Assembly (NCBI RefSeq): GCF_016909015.1
Contig: NZ_JAFBFA010000008.1
Span: 79,597 to 143,596, forward strand
Length of the DNA stretch: 64,000 bases
Source of the DNA: Gracilibacillus alcaliphilus
GTDB lineage: Bacteria > Bacillota > Bacilli > Bacillales > Amphibacillaceae
Direction: 5' to 3'
A program made the position numbers and the translations under genes. This document shows, one piece after another, positions 45,139 through 53,578 of the stretch. Numbering within the stretch: position 1 is the stretch's first letter; each line of letters starts with the position of its first letter. Under the pieces are notes generated by a model that had not been told where the DNA came from, did no database searches, and saw nothing but the letters and a program-made list of their open reading frames with translations.

Positions 45139-46032
45139 TTATTCATCTGTTTCTAGCGGGAGGGTTGGGTCCTTAGCCCATTCTGTCATAGAACCATCAT
45201 ATACTGCCACATTGTCTTGCCCCAGCTTATTTAACAGTGTGGCATTCCATGTTGCAGCGATGCCACTTCCGCAATAAGTGATCACCTTCTTATTAGGATC
45301 AAGTGCTCCTGCTTTTTCAAACGTTTCCCGGAGTTTCTCGTCATCATAAAGTGCAAGTGTTTCAGGGTTAGAATGACTTCCAAAAAAGACATTTACACTG
45401 CCAGGAATATGACCTGGACGTCCATAGGTATTTACTTCGCCTTTGTGAGTTGCTTCATTTAAACTATTGATTATAACCGTATTCTCATCATCAATTGCTT
45501 GTTTTACTTCCTCTTTGGTGACAAATAATTCGGGTTTCCTAACTCCGCTAAAACTTGCTGTTGGGTAAGAACCCGCTTCTGTTGTTACTGGTCGTCCTTC
45601 TTTTTTCCATTTTGGGAATCCACCATCAAGCACGGCCACATTTTCTACGCCTTCATAACGCAGCTGCCAAGCCAAACGAGATGCCCAATCAGAGGCAACA
45701 ACAGGGCTGTCTACCTCTGCTCCTTGGTCATAAACCACTACATAAGTATCTTTATCTCCAACACCCAGTGCAGCAACTTTCTCAACAAATGCCTCTCGAT
45801 CTGGAACGGTGAAGGCGTACTCAGCCTCGGGATCAGAAAGATCTTCTAGTAAATCGGCAAACACCGCGCCAGGGATGTGGCCTTTTTGATAGGCATCTTT
45901 ACCAGACCATATATCATAATATCCACTTGTCGGTAATTTGAGAAATGTCGTTGCATCTAATAATCGGAGTTTTGGATCATCAAGTCTTTGTTCAAGCCAA
46001 TCTGTTGTTACAATCAATGGAATATTACTCAT
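45139..46032 (-). CDS. Two-domain rhodanese-like sulfurtransferase (thiosulfate/3-mercaptopyruvate type)
   Basis: 297 residues from ATG 46032, chosen because AAAGGAG lies 9 bp upstream; 10 more in-frame codons exist. Two rhodanese domains: an inactive N-terminal one (LLDATTFLK, YQKGHIPGAVFADL) and a C-terminal one with the active-site Cys in YCGSGIAATWNA near residue 239. The CGSGIAA loop is closer to 3-mercaptopyruvate/thiosulfate enzymes than to single-domain rhodaneses. Transfers sulfur to cyanide or thiols; the physiological role is unknown. Confidence 0.9.
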   Translation of the reverse strand: MSNIPLIVTTDWLEQRLDDPKLRLLDATTFLKLPTSGYYDIWSGKDAYQKGHIPGAVFADLLEDLSDPEAEYAFTVPDREAFVEKVAALGVGDKDTYVVVYDQGAEVDSPVVASDWASRLAWQLRYEGVENVAVLDGGFPKWKKEGRPVTTEAGSYPTASFSGVRKPELFVTKEEVKQAIDDENTVIINSLNEATHKGEVNTYGRPGHIPGSVNVFFGSHSNPETLALYDDEKLRETFEKAGALDPNKKVITYCGSGIAATWNATLLNKLGQDNVAVYDGSMTEWAKDPTLPLETDE

Positions 46033-46266
46033 CTTCAATTCTCCTTTTAAAAATTTATACAATTCCTACTTGTTTACTTGTGATTATATTAGCACAAAGC
46101 CAATCCATTTGTGAAGTAATTTGCTCTTAAACATTATCTTGTCTGTTTCAACTAGTGAAAACAGGGGAATGGAAAATAAAGTGCTTTCTTCATCAATAAG
46201 TGATGAGTTGCATTTATAATAAACTAAAGATTTAGTGAGTAATCAGAGGATGGGGTGTATAAAGCT

Positions 46267-47058
46267 ATGGACTTACATTTGAAGGGAAAATCAGTTATCG
46301 TCACGGCAGCGAGTAAAGGTTTAGGCAAGGCTATCGCTAAAAAGTTTGCCGAGGAAGGCGCATATGTCCTGATTTCCAGCAGAAGCGAGCAAGATTTGCA
46401 AAAGACGCAACAAGAGATACGTAAAGAGACAGGTAATGATCATATTGAATATATTGTCTGTGACATGAAGGATGTCAACGCAATACAGCAGATGGTGGTA
46501 AGAGCAGCTCAATTATATGGCGGTATTGATATTCTGATAAATAATGCTGGTGGACCGCCGCCAGGAAATTTTGATCAAGTATCTGATAATGACTGGCAGC
46601 ATGCTTTTGAATTAAATCTGCTTAGTTTTGTCAGAACAATACGGGAAGTCCTGCCATATATGCGTAAGCAGAAACAAGGACATATTGTTAATCTCACTTC
46701 TTCATCGATCAAGCAGCCAATCGATGATTTGATCTTATCTAATGTTTATCGCACCGGTCTTACCGGTTTAGCCAAAAGTTTATCCCAGGAGCTTGCGGCC
46801 GACAATATTTTGATTAATACGGTAGGTCCTGGGCGTATTGAAACGGGCAGGGTGCAAGAATTGGATCGAGTCAAGGCGGAGAATAGCGGTATGAGCTATG
46901 AAGAGGTAAAACACACAGCAGAAGAGTCCATCCCGTTAAAAAGGTATGGTGCCCCAGAGGAATTTGCTAATGTGGTTGTATTTCTCTGTTCTGATGCCAA
47001 TAGTTATATTACCGGTCAAGCCTTGTTAGTAGATGGCGGTATGGTAAAGGCCTTATAA
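46267..47058 (+). CDS. Atypical SDR-family protein lacking the Tyr-x3-Lys pair
   Basis: 263 residues from ATG 46267 (an in-frame GTG at 46255, closer to AGAGG, is possible). The Rossmann cofactor site is altered to TAASKGLG; NNAGGPPPG near residue 90 and the catalytic-serine region NLTSSSIK near 138 are present. Where classical SDRs have Y-x-x-x-K, this protein reads SNVYRTG, so Tyr becomes Ser and Lys becomes Arg. The C-terminal YITGQALLVDGG is normal. It belongs to the YvrD-like divergent group; the reaction is unclear and may not be standard alcohol oxidation. Confidence 0.82.
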   Translation: MDLHLKGKSVIVTAASKGLGKAIAKKFAEEGAYVLISSRSEQDLQKTQQEIRKETGNDHIEYIVCDMKDVNAIQQMVVRAAQLYGGIDILINNAGGPPPGNFDQVSDNDWQHAFELNLLSFVRTIREVLPYMRKQKQGHIVNLTSSSIKQPIDDLILSNVYRTGLTGLAKSLSQELAADNILINTVGPGRIETGRVQELDRVKAENSGMSYEEVKHTAEESIPLKRYGAPEEFANVVVFLCSDANSYITGQALLVDGGMVKAL

Positions 47059-47107
47059 GTCAAAGCAGTCTTTAATGCTTAGTTTCTTTAAGTGAATTCA
47101 TATCCTA

Positions 47108-47149
47108 AGCTTCTAGTTATTGATGATTATCCAGTAACTAGAAGTTTTT
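47108..47149 (+). terminator. Terminator after the SDR gene
   Basis: CTTCTAGTTA pairs with TAACTAGAAG and is followed by TTTTTA. Confidence 0.85.
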
Positions 47150-47570
47150 ATGTTCTTTCGTGGTAAAAACAATTCAATAGTCTCATTCCTAAGATATCTA
47201 AAGGAGCATTTCCTTCCAGTCGATTTTGCAGAGTAGTAAAAGCTGTTCTAAAAGTGTGTGAACAACCTCTACAAAAAATTCACTTCATGATGCAGATAGA
47301 ATTATTATTAATTTGTATGACTATTATGTATAATCAACAACAAATATAGGAGATATGGAATGGTCATGGAACTGCTCAAAATACGTAACTCGCAACAAAT
47401 ATAATGAAAAATAAAGATATTAAAACGTTAGGAGACGTCACACAGTATGATAAAAAAACGTGATGAGACATTCGGACAGGGAAGGTGAGCGTTTATCAGC
47501 AAAACCGTCAAGTTGAAAAGTGACATATTCTATATTCCGGTCCAAATACGAAACAAAAGGAGGATTTAAA
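47150..47570. other. Gene-free stretch upstream of the response regulator
   Basis: No gene seen. CAACAAATATA occurs twice (near 47337 and 47393), about 56 bp apart, and TATAAT near 47328 is a possible -10. This is where the promoter of the regulator gene should lie. Confidence 0.4.
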
Positions 47571-48260
47571 GTGAATCAGACGATTAACATTTTAGTTGTT
47601 GAGGATGACAATGATATTAATCAATTATTATGCAAGATCATCAAAAAGAGCCAGTACGATCCACAACCTGCCTATTCTGGTACGGAAGCACTGCTTTATT
47701 TAGATAAACAGAATTGGGATCTGATTTTACTGGATTTAATGCTTCCAGGAATGGAAGGGGAACAAATCCTTGCAAAAATAACAGAAAAGGGCTCTATTCC
47801 TGTGATTATTATCTCAGCAAAAAATGAAAAGGAAACCAAAATTAATAGTTTGCGATCAGGTGCAGATGACTTTATTTCTAAACCCTTTGATGTAGATGAA
47901 GTATCTGCCCGTATTGATTCACTGTTAAGGAGGTACAAACATACAAATGAAACTTCCAATCAGGAGTTGATACACAAAGATATTCACCTTGATGCAGAGT
48001 CAAAGACTGTTTTTGTTAACGGGAATAAAATTATGTTAACTGTCAGGGAATATAAAATATTAATCCTTTTAATGGCTTCCCCGAAAAAAGTCTTCTCCAA
48101 ATCAAATGTATTTGAAAGTGTATGGGGCGAGCCTTTTCATGGGGATGACAACACAGTAAATGTGCATATGAGTAACTTACGAAATAAGCTTAGCAAAGTA
48201 AATCCAAAGGAAGAATATATTGAAACAATCTGGGGAATGGGCTATCGCATGAAATCTTAA
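47571..48260 (+). CDS. OmpR/PhoB-family response regulator
   Basis: 229 residues from GTG 47571, directly behind AAAGGAGG. Receiver domain: acidic pair EDDND near residue 11, phospho-acceptor Asp in LILLDLMLPG near 54, SAK near 84, KPF near 106. C-terminal winged helix (EYKILILLMASPKKVFSKSNV, NTVNVHMSNLRNKL, YIETIWGMGYRM). Paired with the histidine kinase at 50053; the ABC transporter lies between them. It probably binds the TTAAG repeats that overlap its own stop codon and activates the transporter operon. Confidence 0.92.
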   Translation: MNQTINILVVEDDNDINQLLCKIIKKSQYDPQPAYSGTEALLYLDKQNWDLILLDLMLPGMEGEQILAKITEKGSIPVIIISAKNEKETKINSLRSGADDFISKPFDVDEVSARIDSLLRRYKHTNETSNQELIHKDIHLDAESKTVFVNGNKIMLTVREYKILILLMASPKKVFSKSNVFESVWGEPFHGDDNTVNVHMSNLRNKLSKVNPKEEYIETIWGMGYRMKS

Positions 48261-48318
48261 GCTTTTCTTAAGCTTTGTTTTAAGCCTTTCTTAAGTTTTT
48301 AAGTACATACTTATGTTA
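48257..48318 (+). promoter_or_regulatory. Phased TTAAG operator and promoter of the ABC transporter operon
   Basis: TTAAG begins at 48257, 48268, 48280 and 48291 (steps of 11, 12, 11 bp), with a fifth at 48299. Direct repeats at one helical turn are the hallmark of OmpR/PhoB-family binding sites. The repeat at 48291 sits at the -35 position relative to TATGTT at 48313-48318, fitting activation. The first repeat overlaps the response-regulator stop codon. Confidence 0.7.
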
Positions 48319-48345
48319 TGAATAACTAAGGGAGGTTACCAGTAA

Positions 48346-49269
48346 ATGAGTGACATTATTCTAAGAACAAATAAATTGACCAAAAAATATAAAAATGATG
48401 TTGCGCTTGAAAATGTTAATATAACCATTGAAAAAGGAGCCATTTACGGCTTTATTGGTCAAAATGGTGCAGGTAAATCAACGCTGCTGCGTTTAGTAAC
48501 GGGGCTTGCCTTTCCAACCAGCGGATCAATCGAACTCTTTGGAAATGATCATCCAAATGAATTAACCGAGTCACAAAAACGAATCGGCGCCATTATCGAA
48601 AATCCTGCACTTTTCCCGGATATGAGTGCTTATGAAAATCTAGCGGTTCATCGATTACAAAAAGGAATTCCCGGTAAAGAAAGTATTCAAAAAACACTCG
48701 ACCTTGTCGGACTAGCTAATACCGGGAAGAAAAAAACGAAAAATTTTTCCCTTGGAATGAAGCAAAGACTTGGGCTTGGGATTGCATTGTTAAGTGATCC
48801 GGAATTCTTAATTCTCGATGAACCGACAAATGGATTGGACCCCACGGGAATTGTTGAACTGCGAGAATTGATAAAAAAATTAAATCGTGAAAAAGGACTT
48901 ACCGTTTTAATATCAAGCCATATATTAAGTGAACTTCATCAGCTCGCAACAAGTTACGGTATCATTCACAAAGGGGAGCTGTTAGAAGAACTGACATCCA
49001 AACAATTGGATGAAAAATGCCGGCAGCATTTGCAAATAAAAGTTGATCAACCCTCTAAAGCTGCTATCGTTTTAGAAGATACGCTATCCACTACAGATTT
49101 TGAAGTAATGCCTGATGGCACGATAAAACTTTACAGTTACTTGGATGATGTCCGTGCCGTTTCAAGTGCATTGACAATGAAGGGCCTTTTGATAGAACAC
49201 CTCTCTCAAAATGGTGACAGTCTTGAAAGCTACTTTTCCAAGCTGATAGGGGGGCAAGGTCATGAATAA
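48346..49269 (+). CDS. ABC transporter ATP-binding protein (bacitracin/lantibiotic-immunity type)
   Basis: 307 residues. Walker A GQNGAGKST near residue 38, Q-loop equivalent in IGAIIENPALFPDMSAYENL near 85, signature FSLGMKQRLGLGIALL near 134, Walker B FLILDEPTNGLDP near 155, switch His in LISSHILSE near 187. The ENPALFP Q-loop variant and the ~80-residue C-terminal extension are typical of BcrA/LanF-type exporters that protect against antimicrobial peptides. ATG behind GGGAGG; overlaps the permease gene by 8 bp. Confidence 0.9.
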   Translation: MSDIILRTNKLTKKYKNDVALENVNITIEKGAIYGFIGQNGAGKSTLLRLVTGLAFPTSGSIELFGNDHPNELTESQKRIGAIIENPALFPDMSAYENLAVHRLQKGIPGKESIQKTLDLVGLANTGKKKTKNFSLGMKQRLGLGIALLSDPEFLILDEPTNGLDPTGIVELRELIKKLNREKGLTVLISSHILSELHQLATSYGIIHKGELLEELTSKQLDEKCRQHLQIKVDQPSKAAIVLEDTLSTTDFEVMPDGTIKLYSYLDDVRAVSSALTMKGLLIEHLSQNGDSLESYFSKLIGGQGHE

Positions 49270-50029
49270 CCTTATAAGAGTTGAATTCTTTAAACTACAA
49301 AGAAATAAGGCATGTTGGATATTAATAGGTACGGTAATAGGGATAAGTACATTGTTTCATTATCTTATCATAACGGACTGGTGGATGATGAGGAACACTC
49401 CTTTTGACAGTATCCATTTAAGTGAACTAAATGGTTTGTTCGCCTTTACAGTTCCCATATTTTTTAATTTAATCGTCAGTACACTGGCAGCTTTTTATAT
49501 CTCAACGGAATTTTCGCCAAGTGGGGTCATCAAAAATCAAATCATAAGCGGTAATAAAAGAACCCAAATTTATCTAGCAAAGTTCTTTGTTTTTTCACTG
49601 GGATCTATTTTTGTTACAATTGTGATACCATTAGTAACTGTCGCTGTGTTAGTTATCTTGTTTGGGCGAGGAGATATATTCGATTTTACCAATATGATCT
49701 ACTTAGGAAGAGCTTATGGCTTATTTACACTTCAATTTCTAGGATATACAGCTATCATTTTGTTACTTTCCATTATTACGAATGACAGCGGAAAAACAAT
49801 TATTTTTTCTATTTTATTCACCATTGTGATGTATGTCATGGAAAAACTAGCTAAGCCAGCTTTTCTTGAGGTGATTTATGAGAATTCGATCTTTTATCAA
49901 TTTATGGAAGTATTCAAGTATACAATGACAAGCGGTGAAATCATAAAATCCATTCTTATTGGAGCAGTATCAACGATTATCATCACCTTGTGTGGAATTT
50001 TCATTTTTAACCGAAAAGAAATCAAATAG
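49262..50029 (+). CDS. ABC transporter permease (LanE/BcrB-like)
   Basis: 255 residues with six predicted membrane helices, starting with ACWILIGTVIGISTLFHYLI near residue 15 and including AFTVPIFFNLIVSTLAAFYI near 62 and IFILFTIV-like segments near 180. The segment YISTEFSPSGVIKNQIISG near residue 80 is typical of the ABC-2 permeases paired with BcrA-like ATPases. Overlaps the ATPase gene by 8 bp, with the kinase gene right after. Transported compound unknown. Confidence 0.85.
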   Translation: MNNLIRVEFFKLQRNKACWILIGTVIGISTLFHYLIITDWWMMRNTPFDSIHLSELNGLFAFTVPIFFNLIVSTLAAFYISTEFSPSGVIKNQIISGNKRTQIYLAKFFVFSLGSIFVTIVIPLVTVAVLVILFGRGDIFDFTNMIYLGRAYGLFTLQFLGYTAIILLLSIITNDSGKTIIFSILFTIVMYVMEKLAKPAFLEVIYENSIFYQFMEVFKYTMTSGEIIKSILIGAVSTIIITLCGIFIFNRKEIK

Positions 50030-50052
50030 TAGTGGATAAGCGGGTGAGAGCA

Positions 50053-50955
50053 ATGATGTATGCAGCAATAATCTTATGTATCATAATCGTTTTTTTGGTT
50101 GCACGCATATTTGCTCTAAAAAAAGAAATGAAACAAGTCATGCAGCAGCTGCAAAGCTATAATGACCGTAAAACAGATAAAAAAATGGACATAGCCCTTT
50201 TTGATCAAGATATTGAAAATCTAGGAATAGAAATCAATAAACTGATTGACCTGTATGTAGCGGAGAACAGAAAGAGAGTCAGATTTGAAAATGAACAAAA
50301 ACAAGCAATTGCCAATATGTCTCATGATTTGAGAACGCCATTAACGTCTATTGTAGGTTATATTCAGATGGCAGAACAGGATGATATTACAACAGAGGAG
50401 CGAAAAGAGTTATTGTCTGTTGCAAATAAACGGGCAAAAAGGCTTGAGATATTGTTAAAGGATTTCTTTGAGTTAAGTATCATTGAATCTCCTGATTACC
50501 AATTACAATCGGAACGAATCAATCTGAGGAATGTGATAATAGATGTCTTGATAAGTTTCTATGATCGTTTCCATGAAAAAAGTATGGAACCAGTCATTCA
50601 TATACCTGAAAATGATATATTTATTATAGCTGATAAATCAGCGATAACTCGAGTTATTGAAAATTTATTATCCAATGCTATTATCCATTCAGATGGGAAT
50701 ATCATAATAAGTCTGGAAGAAAGAGATTCCTTGGTTAAATTGATTGTAAAAAATGATACACTTTCTTTGACAGAACAGGATGTTGATCACATTTTTGATC
50801 GATTTTATATGGCAAATCAATCTCGTTCAGGCAAAAGTACCGGATTAGGCTTGTCAATCGTGAAAAGCTTTATGGAAAAAATGAATGGGTCCATTACAGG
50901 ACAACTGAATGACCAAAAATTATCTATCCTATGTCAATGGAAGAGAGTTGATTAA
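50053..50955 (+). CDS. Sensor histidine kinase, short N-terminus
   Basis: 300 residues from ATG 50053 behind GGGTGAG; an in-frame GTG at 50032 has no ribosome site. One N-terminal membrane helix (AAIILCIIIVFLVARIFAL) and a coiled linker, with almost no extracellular sensor part. H-box SHDLRTPLTSIVGY near residue 92, N-box NLLSNAIIHS near 208, and GLGLSIVKSFMEKMNGSI near 269 for ATP binding. Lack of a sensor domain suggests it detects its signal in the membrane or through the adjacent transporter, as in other antimicrobial-peptide sensing modules. Confidence 0.88.
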   Translation: MMYAAIILCIIIVFLVARIFALKKEMKQVMQQLQSYNDRKTDKKMDIALFDQDIENLGIEINKLIDLYVAENRKRVRFENEQKQAIANMSHDLRTPLTSIVGYIQMAEQDDITTEERKELLSVANKRAKRLEILLKDFFELSIIESPDYQLQSERINLRNVIIDVLISFYDRFHEKSMEPVIHIPENDIFIIADKSAITRVIENLLSNAIIHSDGNIIISLEERDSLVKLIVKNDTLSLTEQDVDHIFDRFYMANQSRSGKSTGLGLSIVKSFMEKMNGSITGQLNDQKLSILCQWKRVD

Positions 50956-51350
50956 CGGTTAACTAGGAAGGAACTGAATTAGCTAAGTAATGTTTACGTT
51001 GTCATAATAGAAAAGAAAACCCAAAACGGGACAAAACAAAAAGTGTTATCGTAAGAAATGAATCATCTCTTTTCTGCACCTCATCAAAAAGGTAGTTTTT
51101 ATTCCTTTACCTAAGTGGAGATCAGGACGGAGTGTGAACCAAGAAAAGGGGGGCAGATCTATAAATGGGTCTGCTCCCTCTTCTTGTGTAATAAACGCGC
51201 TCCACCTCTGTCCATATTCTCTAAAACCCCGAACCTAATGGCCTTTTTAAGGAAGAAATGGATATAAGTATCAAATCATTCTATTGAATCACTATGGGAT
51301 TGATACCGAAGCCTTTTCATCTGCTGATGCAGTATCGGTTAAAAAAAGAC
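50956..51350. other. Intergenic stretch between the kinase gene and the siderophore operon
   Basis: No gene recognised. It contains the terminator-like hairpin at 51147-51190; the rest is AT-rich with no motif I can support. Confidence 0.4.
51147..51190 (+). terminator. Terminator-like hairpin
   Basis: GGGGGGCAGATCT pairs with GGGTCTGCTCCC around ATAAAT, followed by TCTTCTTGTGT. The arrangement closely matches the hairpin after fda at 5601. It probably ends the kinase transcript. Confidence 0.55.
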
Positions 51351-51401
51351 TTGCATTTTAGTAAATACTTCGATACACTCTATAAATGATAATGATTATC
51401 A
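51351..51401 (+). promoter_or_regulatory. Fur-controlled promoter of the siderophore uptake operon
   Basis: TTGCAT (51351-51356) and TACACT (51374-51379) are 17 bp apart. TGATAATGATTATCA at 51387-51401 is a perfect 7-1-7 Fur box (TGATAAT-N-ATTATCA) at or just after the expected start of transcription, so iron-loaded Fur should block the operon. Confidence 0.88.
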
Positions 51402-51427
51402 ATTTCATTTATGAGGAGTGTTTATAC

Positions 51428-52402
51428 TTGATTAAAAAGAGAAATCAAATCTGGAGGTTTGCCGGTTTATTATTTTTATTATTGGTGTTAGCAGCCTGTG
51501 GTCAAAATTCAAATATAGCAGACTCAAACAAGGAAGAAGAGACAAATGAAGGTGAAGTGCGAGAAGTTGCCCATGCAATGGGAACAACTGAAATAAAGGG
51601 AAAACCTGAAAGAATTGTTACTCTCTATCAAGGGGCAACAGATAGCGCTGTAGCTTTTGATATTGTTCCAGTAGGTGTTGTAGAATCATGGCAACAGCAA
51701 CCAATGTATGACTACTTGAAGGATGATTTAGAAGGTGTTACATATGTGGGACAAGAAACGCAACCTAACTTAGAAGAAATAAATAAATTGAACCCAGATC
51801 TAATTATTGCTTCTAAGGTAAGACATGAAGAAGTTTACGAACAATTATCAGCAATAGCACCAACAGTAATGGAAGAAACCGTTTTTGCTTTCAAAGATAC
51901 GGTTGCATTAATGGGCGAAGCAATGGGAGAGCAAGACAGAGCAGAGGAGTTGTTAAAAGAATGGAATGAAAGAGTGGCTGATTTCCAAAGTAAGGCAGAA
52001 GCGGAATTTGCGGAGAAATGGCCGTACCATGTATCCGTGCTGAATTTTAGGTCGGATCATGCGAGGATATATTTAACAGGATTCGCAGGGTCTATTCTTC
52101 AGGAATTAGGATTTGAACCTCCGAAACAATTATTAGATGATTCACAGGATATTATTAAATTAACAGATAAAGAGAGTATTTCAGAAATGAATGCGGATGT
52201 TTTTTATTATTTCATACAAGAAGAGGAAGCGGAACAAACATTTGATGAATGGACAAGTCACCCGCTTTGGAAGGAATTAGATGCGGTGCAAGCAGATCAG
52301 GTTCATCAAGTAGACGAAATTGTTTGGAATTTGGGTGGAGGTATCCAAGCGGCTCATCTGATGCTAGATGATATATATGATCGCCTTGGTTTGGAAAAAT
52401 AA
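51428..52402 (+). CDS. Iron-siderophore ABC transporter substrate-binding lipoprotein (YfiY-like)
   Basis: 324 residues from TTG 51428, set by GAGGAGTG upstream; the ATG at 51386 lies inside the Fur box and is rejected. Lipoprotein signal with lipobox LAACG. The mature protein is a FecB/FhuD-type bilobed binder: KGKPERIVTLYQGATDSAVAF, NLEEINKLNPDLIIAS and a final LGGGIQAAHLMLDDIYDRL. Resembles Bacillus YfiY, which binds hydroxamate/citrate-type ferric siderophores; ligand not provable here. First gene of the Fur-regulated operon. Confidence 0.9.
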   Translation: MIKKRNQIWRFAGLLFLLLVLAACGQNSNIADSNKEEETNEGEVREVAHAMGTTEIKGKPERIVTLYQGATDSAVAFDIVPVGVVESWQQQPMYDYLKDDLEGVTYVGQETQPNLEEINKLNPDLIIASKVRHEEVYEQLSAIAPTVMEETVFAFKDTVALMGEAMGEQDRAEELLKEWNERVADFQSKAEAEFAEKWPYHVSVLNFRSDHARIYLTGFAGSILQELGFEPPKQLLDDSQDIIKLTDKESISEMNADVFYYFIQEEEAEQTFDEWTSHPLWKELDAVQADQVHQVDEIVWNLGGGIQAAHLMLDDIYDRLGLEK

Positions 52403-52570
52403 TGTTTGGAAGGGGATGGTATCTTTTTAGACAATGAAAGTAGTAACACAACGGACAGCAGTCAAAACAGAAATAGTTATGGAACAAAGACCACTGCCGT
52501 ATGTGTTGCAACTTGTACAATAAACAGTAAAATGATTCCATCTCTTTCATTCACAGAATAGGACGTTCGA

Positions 52571-53578
52571 ATGATGTATATCTCTAATAATACAAAGACA
52601 AAGTGCATTTTCGTTATAGTAAGTAGTTTTCTATTAGTTGTTTCCTTTATATTAAGCTTATCAACAGGTCAAACAGCTATTTCTTTTTCAGATACATTGA
52701 AAGCATTATTTCAGTATAACCCAGCTGATACGGAGCATGTCATTGTGAGAACCTCCCGATTGACAAGGGCAGTTATTGCCATGGTGATAGGAGCTAGTTT
52801 AGCGGTTTCGGGTGCATTGATGCAAGCTTTGACTAAAAATCCATTGGCCGCACCAGATATTTTGGGGATAAATGCTGGCGCTATTTTTTTTATTGTATTT
52901 TCCATTACTTTCTTTCCCTTACATTCACTCGTGCATTTTATGTGGATCGCATTTCTTGGAGCAAGCATAGCCGCTATTTCTGTATATAGCTTAGGAGCTG
53001 TTGGTAATAACAGTCTGTCATCTATAAAGATTGTTTTAGCCGGTGCAGCCATTTCAGCTTTATTTACTTCGTTTACCCAAGGATTATTAGTTATAGATGA
53101 GCAAAGGTTACAAAGTGTCTTGTTTTGGTTAGCTGGCTCAGTAGCAGGTCGAGAAATGGACATGTTATTGCCTGTTCTGCCTTTTTTGGCAGTTGGTTGG
53201 ATCATCGCTGTGTTTCTAGGAGGTTCCGTCAATATTCTGCTTTTAGGAGAAGAGATGGCCAAAGGACTGGGGCAGAGAGTATTTATGGTGAAAATATTAA
53301 TCGGTTTAGTTGTTGTATTCCTTGCAGGAAGTTCCGTCGCTATTGGAGGAGCGATCGGTTTTATCGGATTAATTGTTCCACACATAGCACGAGGGCTTAC
53401 TAATTCTGATTATCGCTGGTTGATTCCATTAAGCGCTATTTTAGGAGCGAGCTTATTATTATTATCAGATGTAGTGGCTCGTATAGTGATTATGCCTCAA
53501 GAAGTACCAATTGGTGTAATGACAGCTATTATCGGTACACCTTTTTTTATTTATATTGCACGCAAGGGGTTGAAATAA
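52571..53578 (+). CDS. FecCD-family siderophore ABC permease 1 (YfiZ-like)
   Basis: 335 residues and about nine to ten membrane helices, as in BtuC/FecCD. Motifs: RTSRLTRAVIAMVIGASLAVSG near residue 57, ALTKNPLAAPDILGINAGA near 88, and the ATPase-contact/gate region AIGGAIGFIGLIVPHIARG near 257. A 168-bp gap separates it from the binding-protein gene, with no promoter or terminator I can assert. Stops exactly where permease 2 starts. Confidence 0.92.
   Translation: MMYISNNTKTKCIFVIVSSFLLVVSFILSLSTGQTAISFSDTLKALFQYNPADTEHVIVRTSRLTRAVIAMVIGASLAVSGALMQALTKNPLAAPDILGINAGAIFFIVFSITFFPLHSLVHFMWIAFLGASIAAISVYSLGAVGNNSLSSIKIVLAGAAISALFTSFTQGLLVIDEQRLQSVLFWLAGSVAGREMDMLLPVLPFLAVGWIIAVFLGGSVNILLLGEEMAKGLGQRVFMVKILIGLVVVFLAGSSVAIGGAIGFIGLIVPHIARGLTNSDYRWLIPLSAILGASLLLLSDVVARIVIMPQEVPIGVMTAIIGTPFFIYIARKGLK

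Noticed and set aside
52711..53385. 224-codon minus-strand frame inside the first permease gene
   Set aside because: Antisense shadow of a membrane protein gene; the plus-strand FecCD protein is unmistakable.
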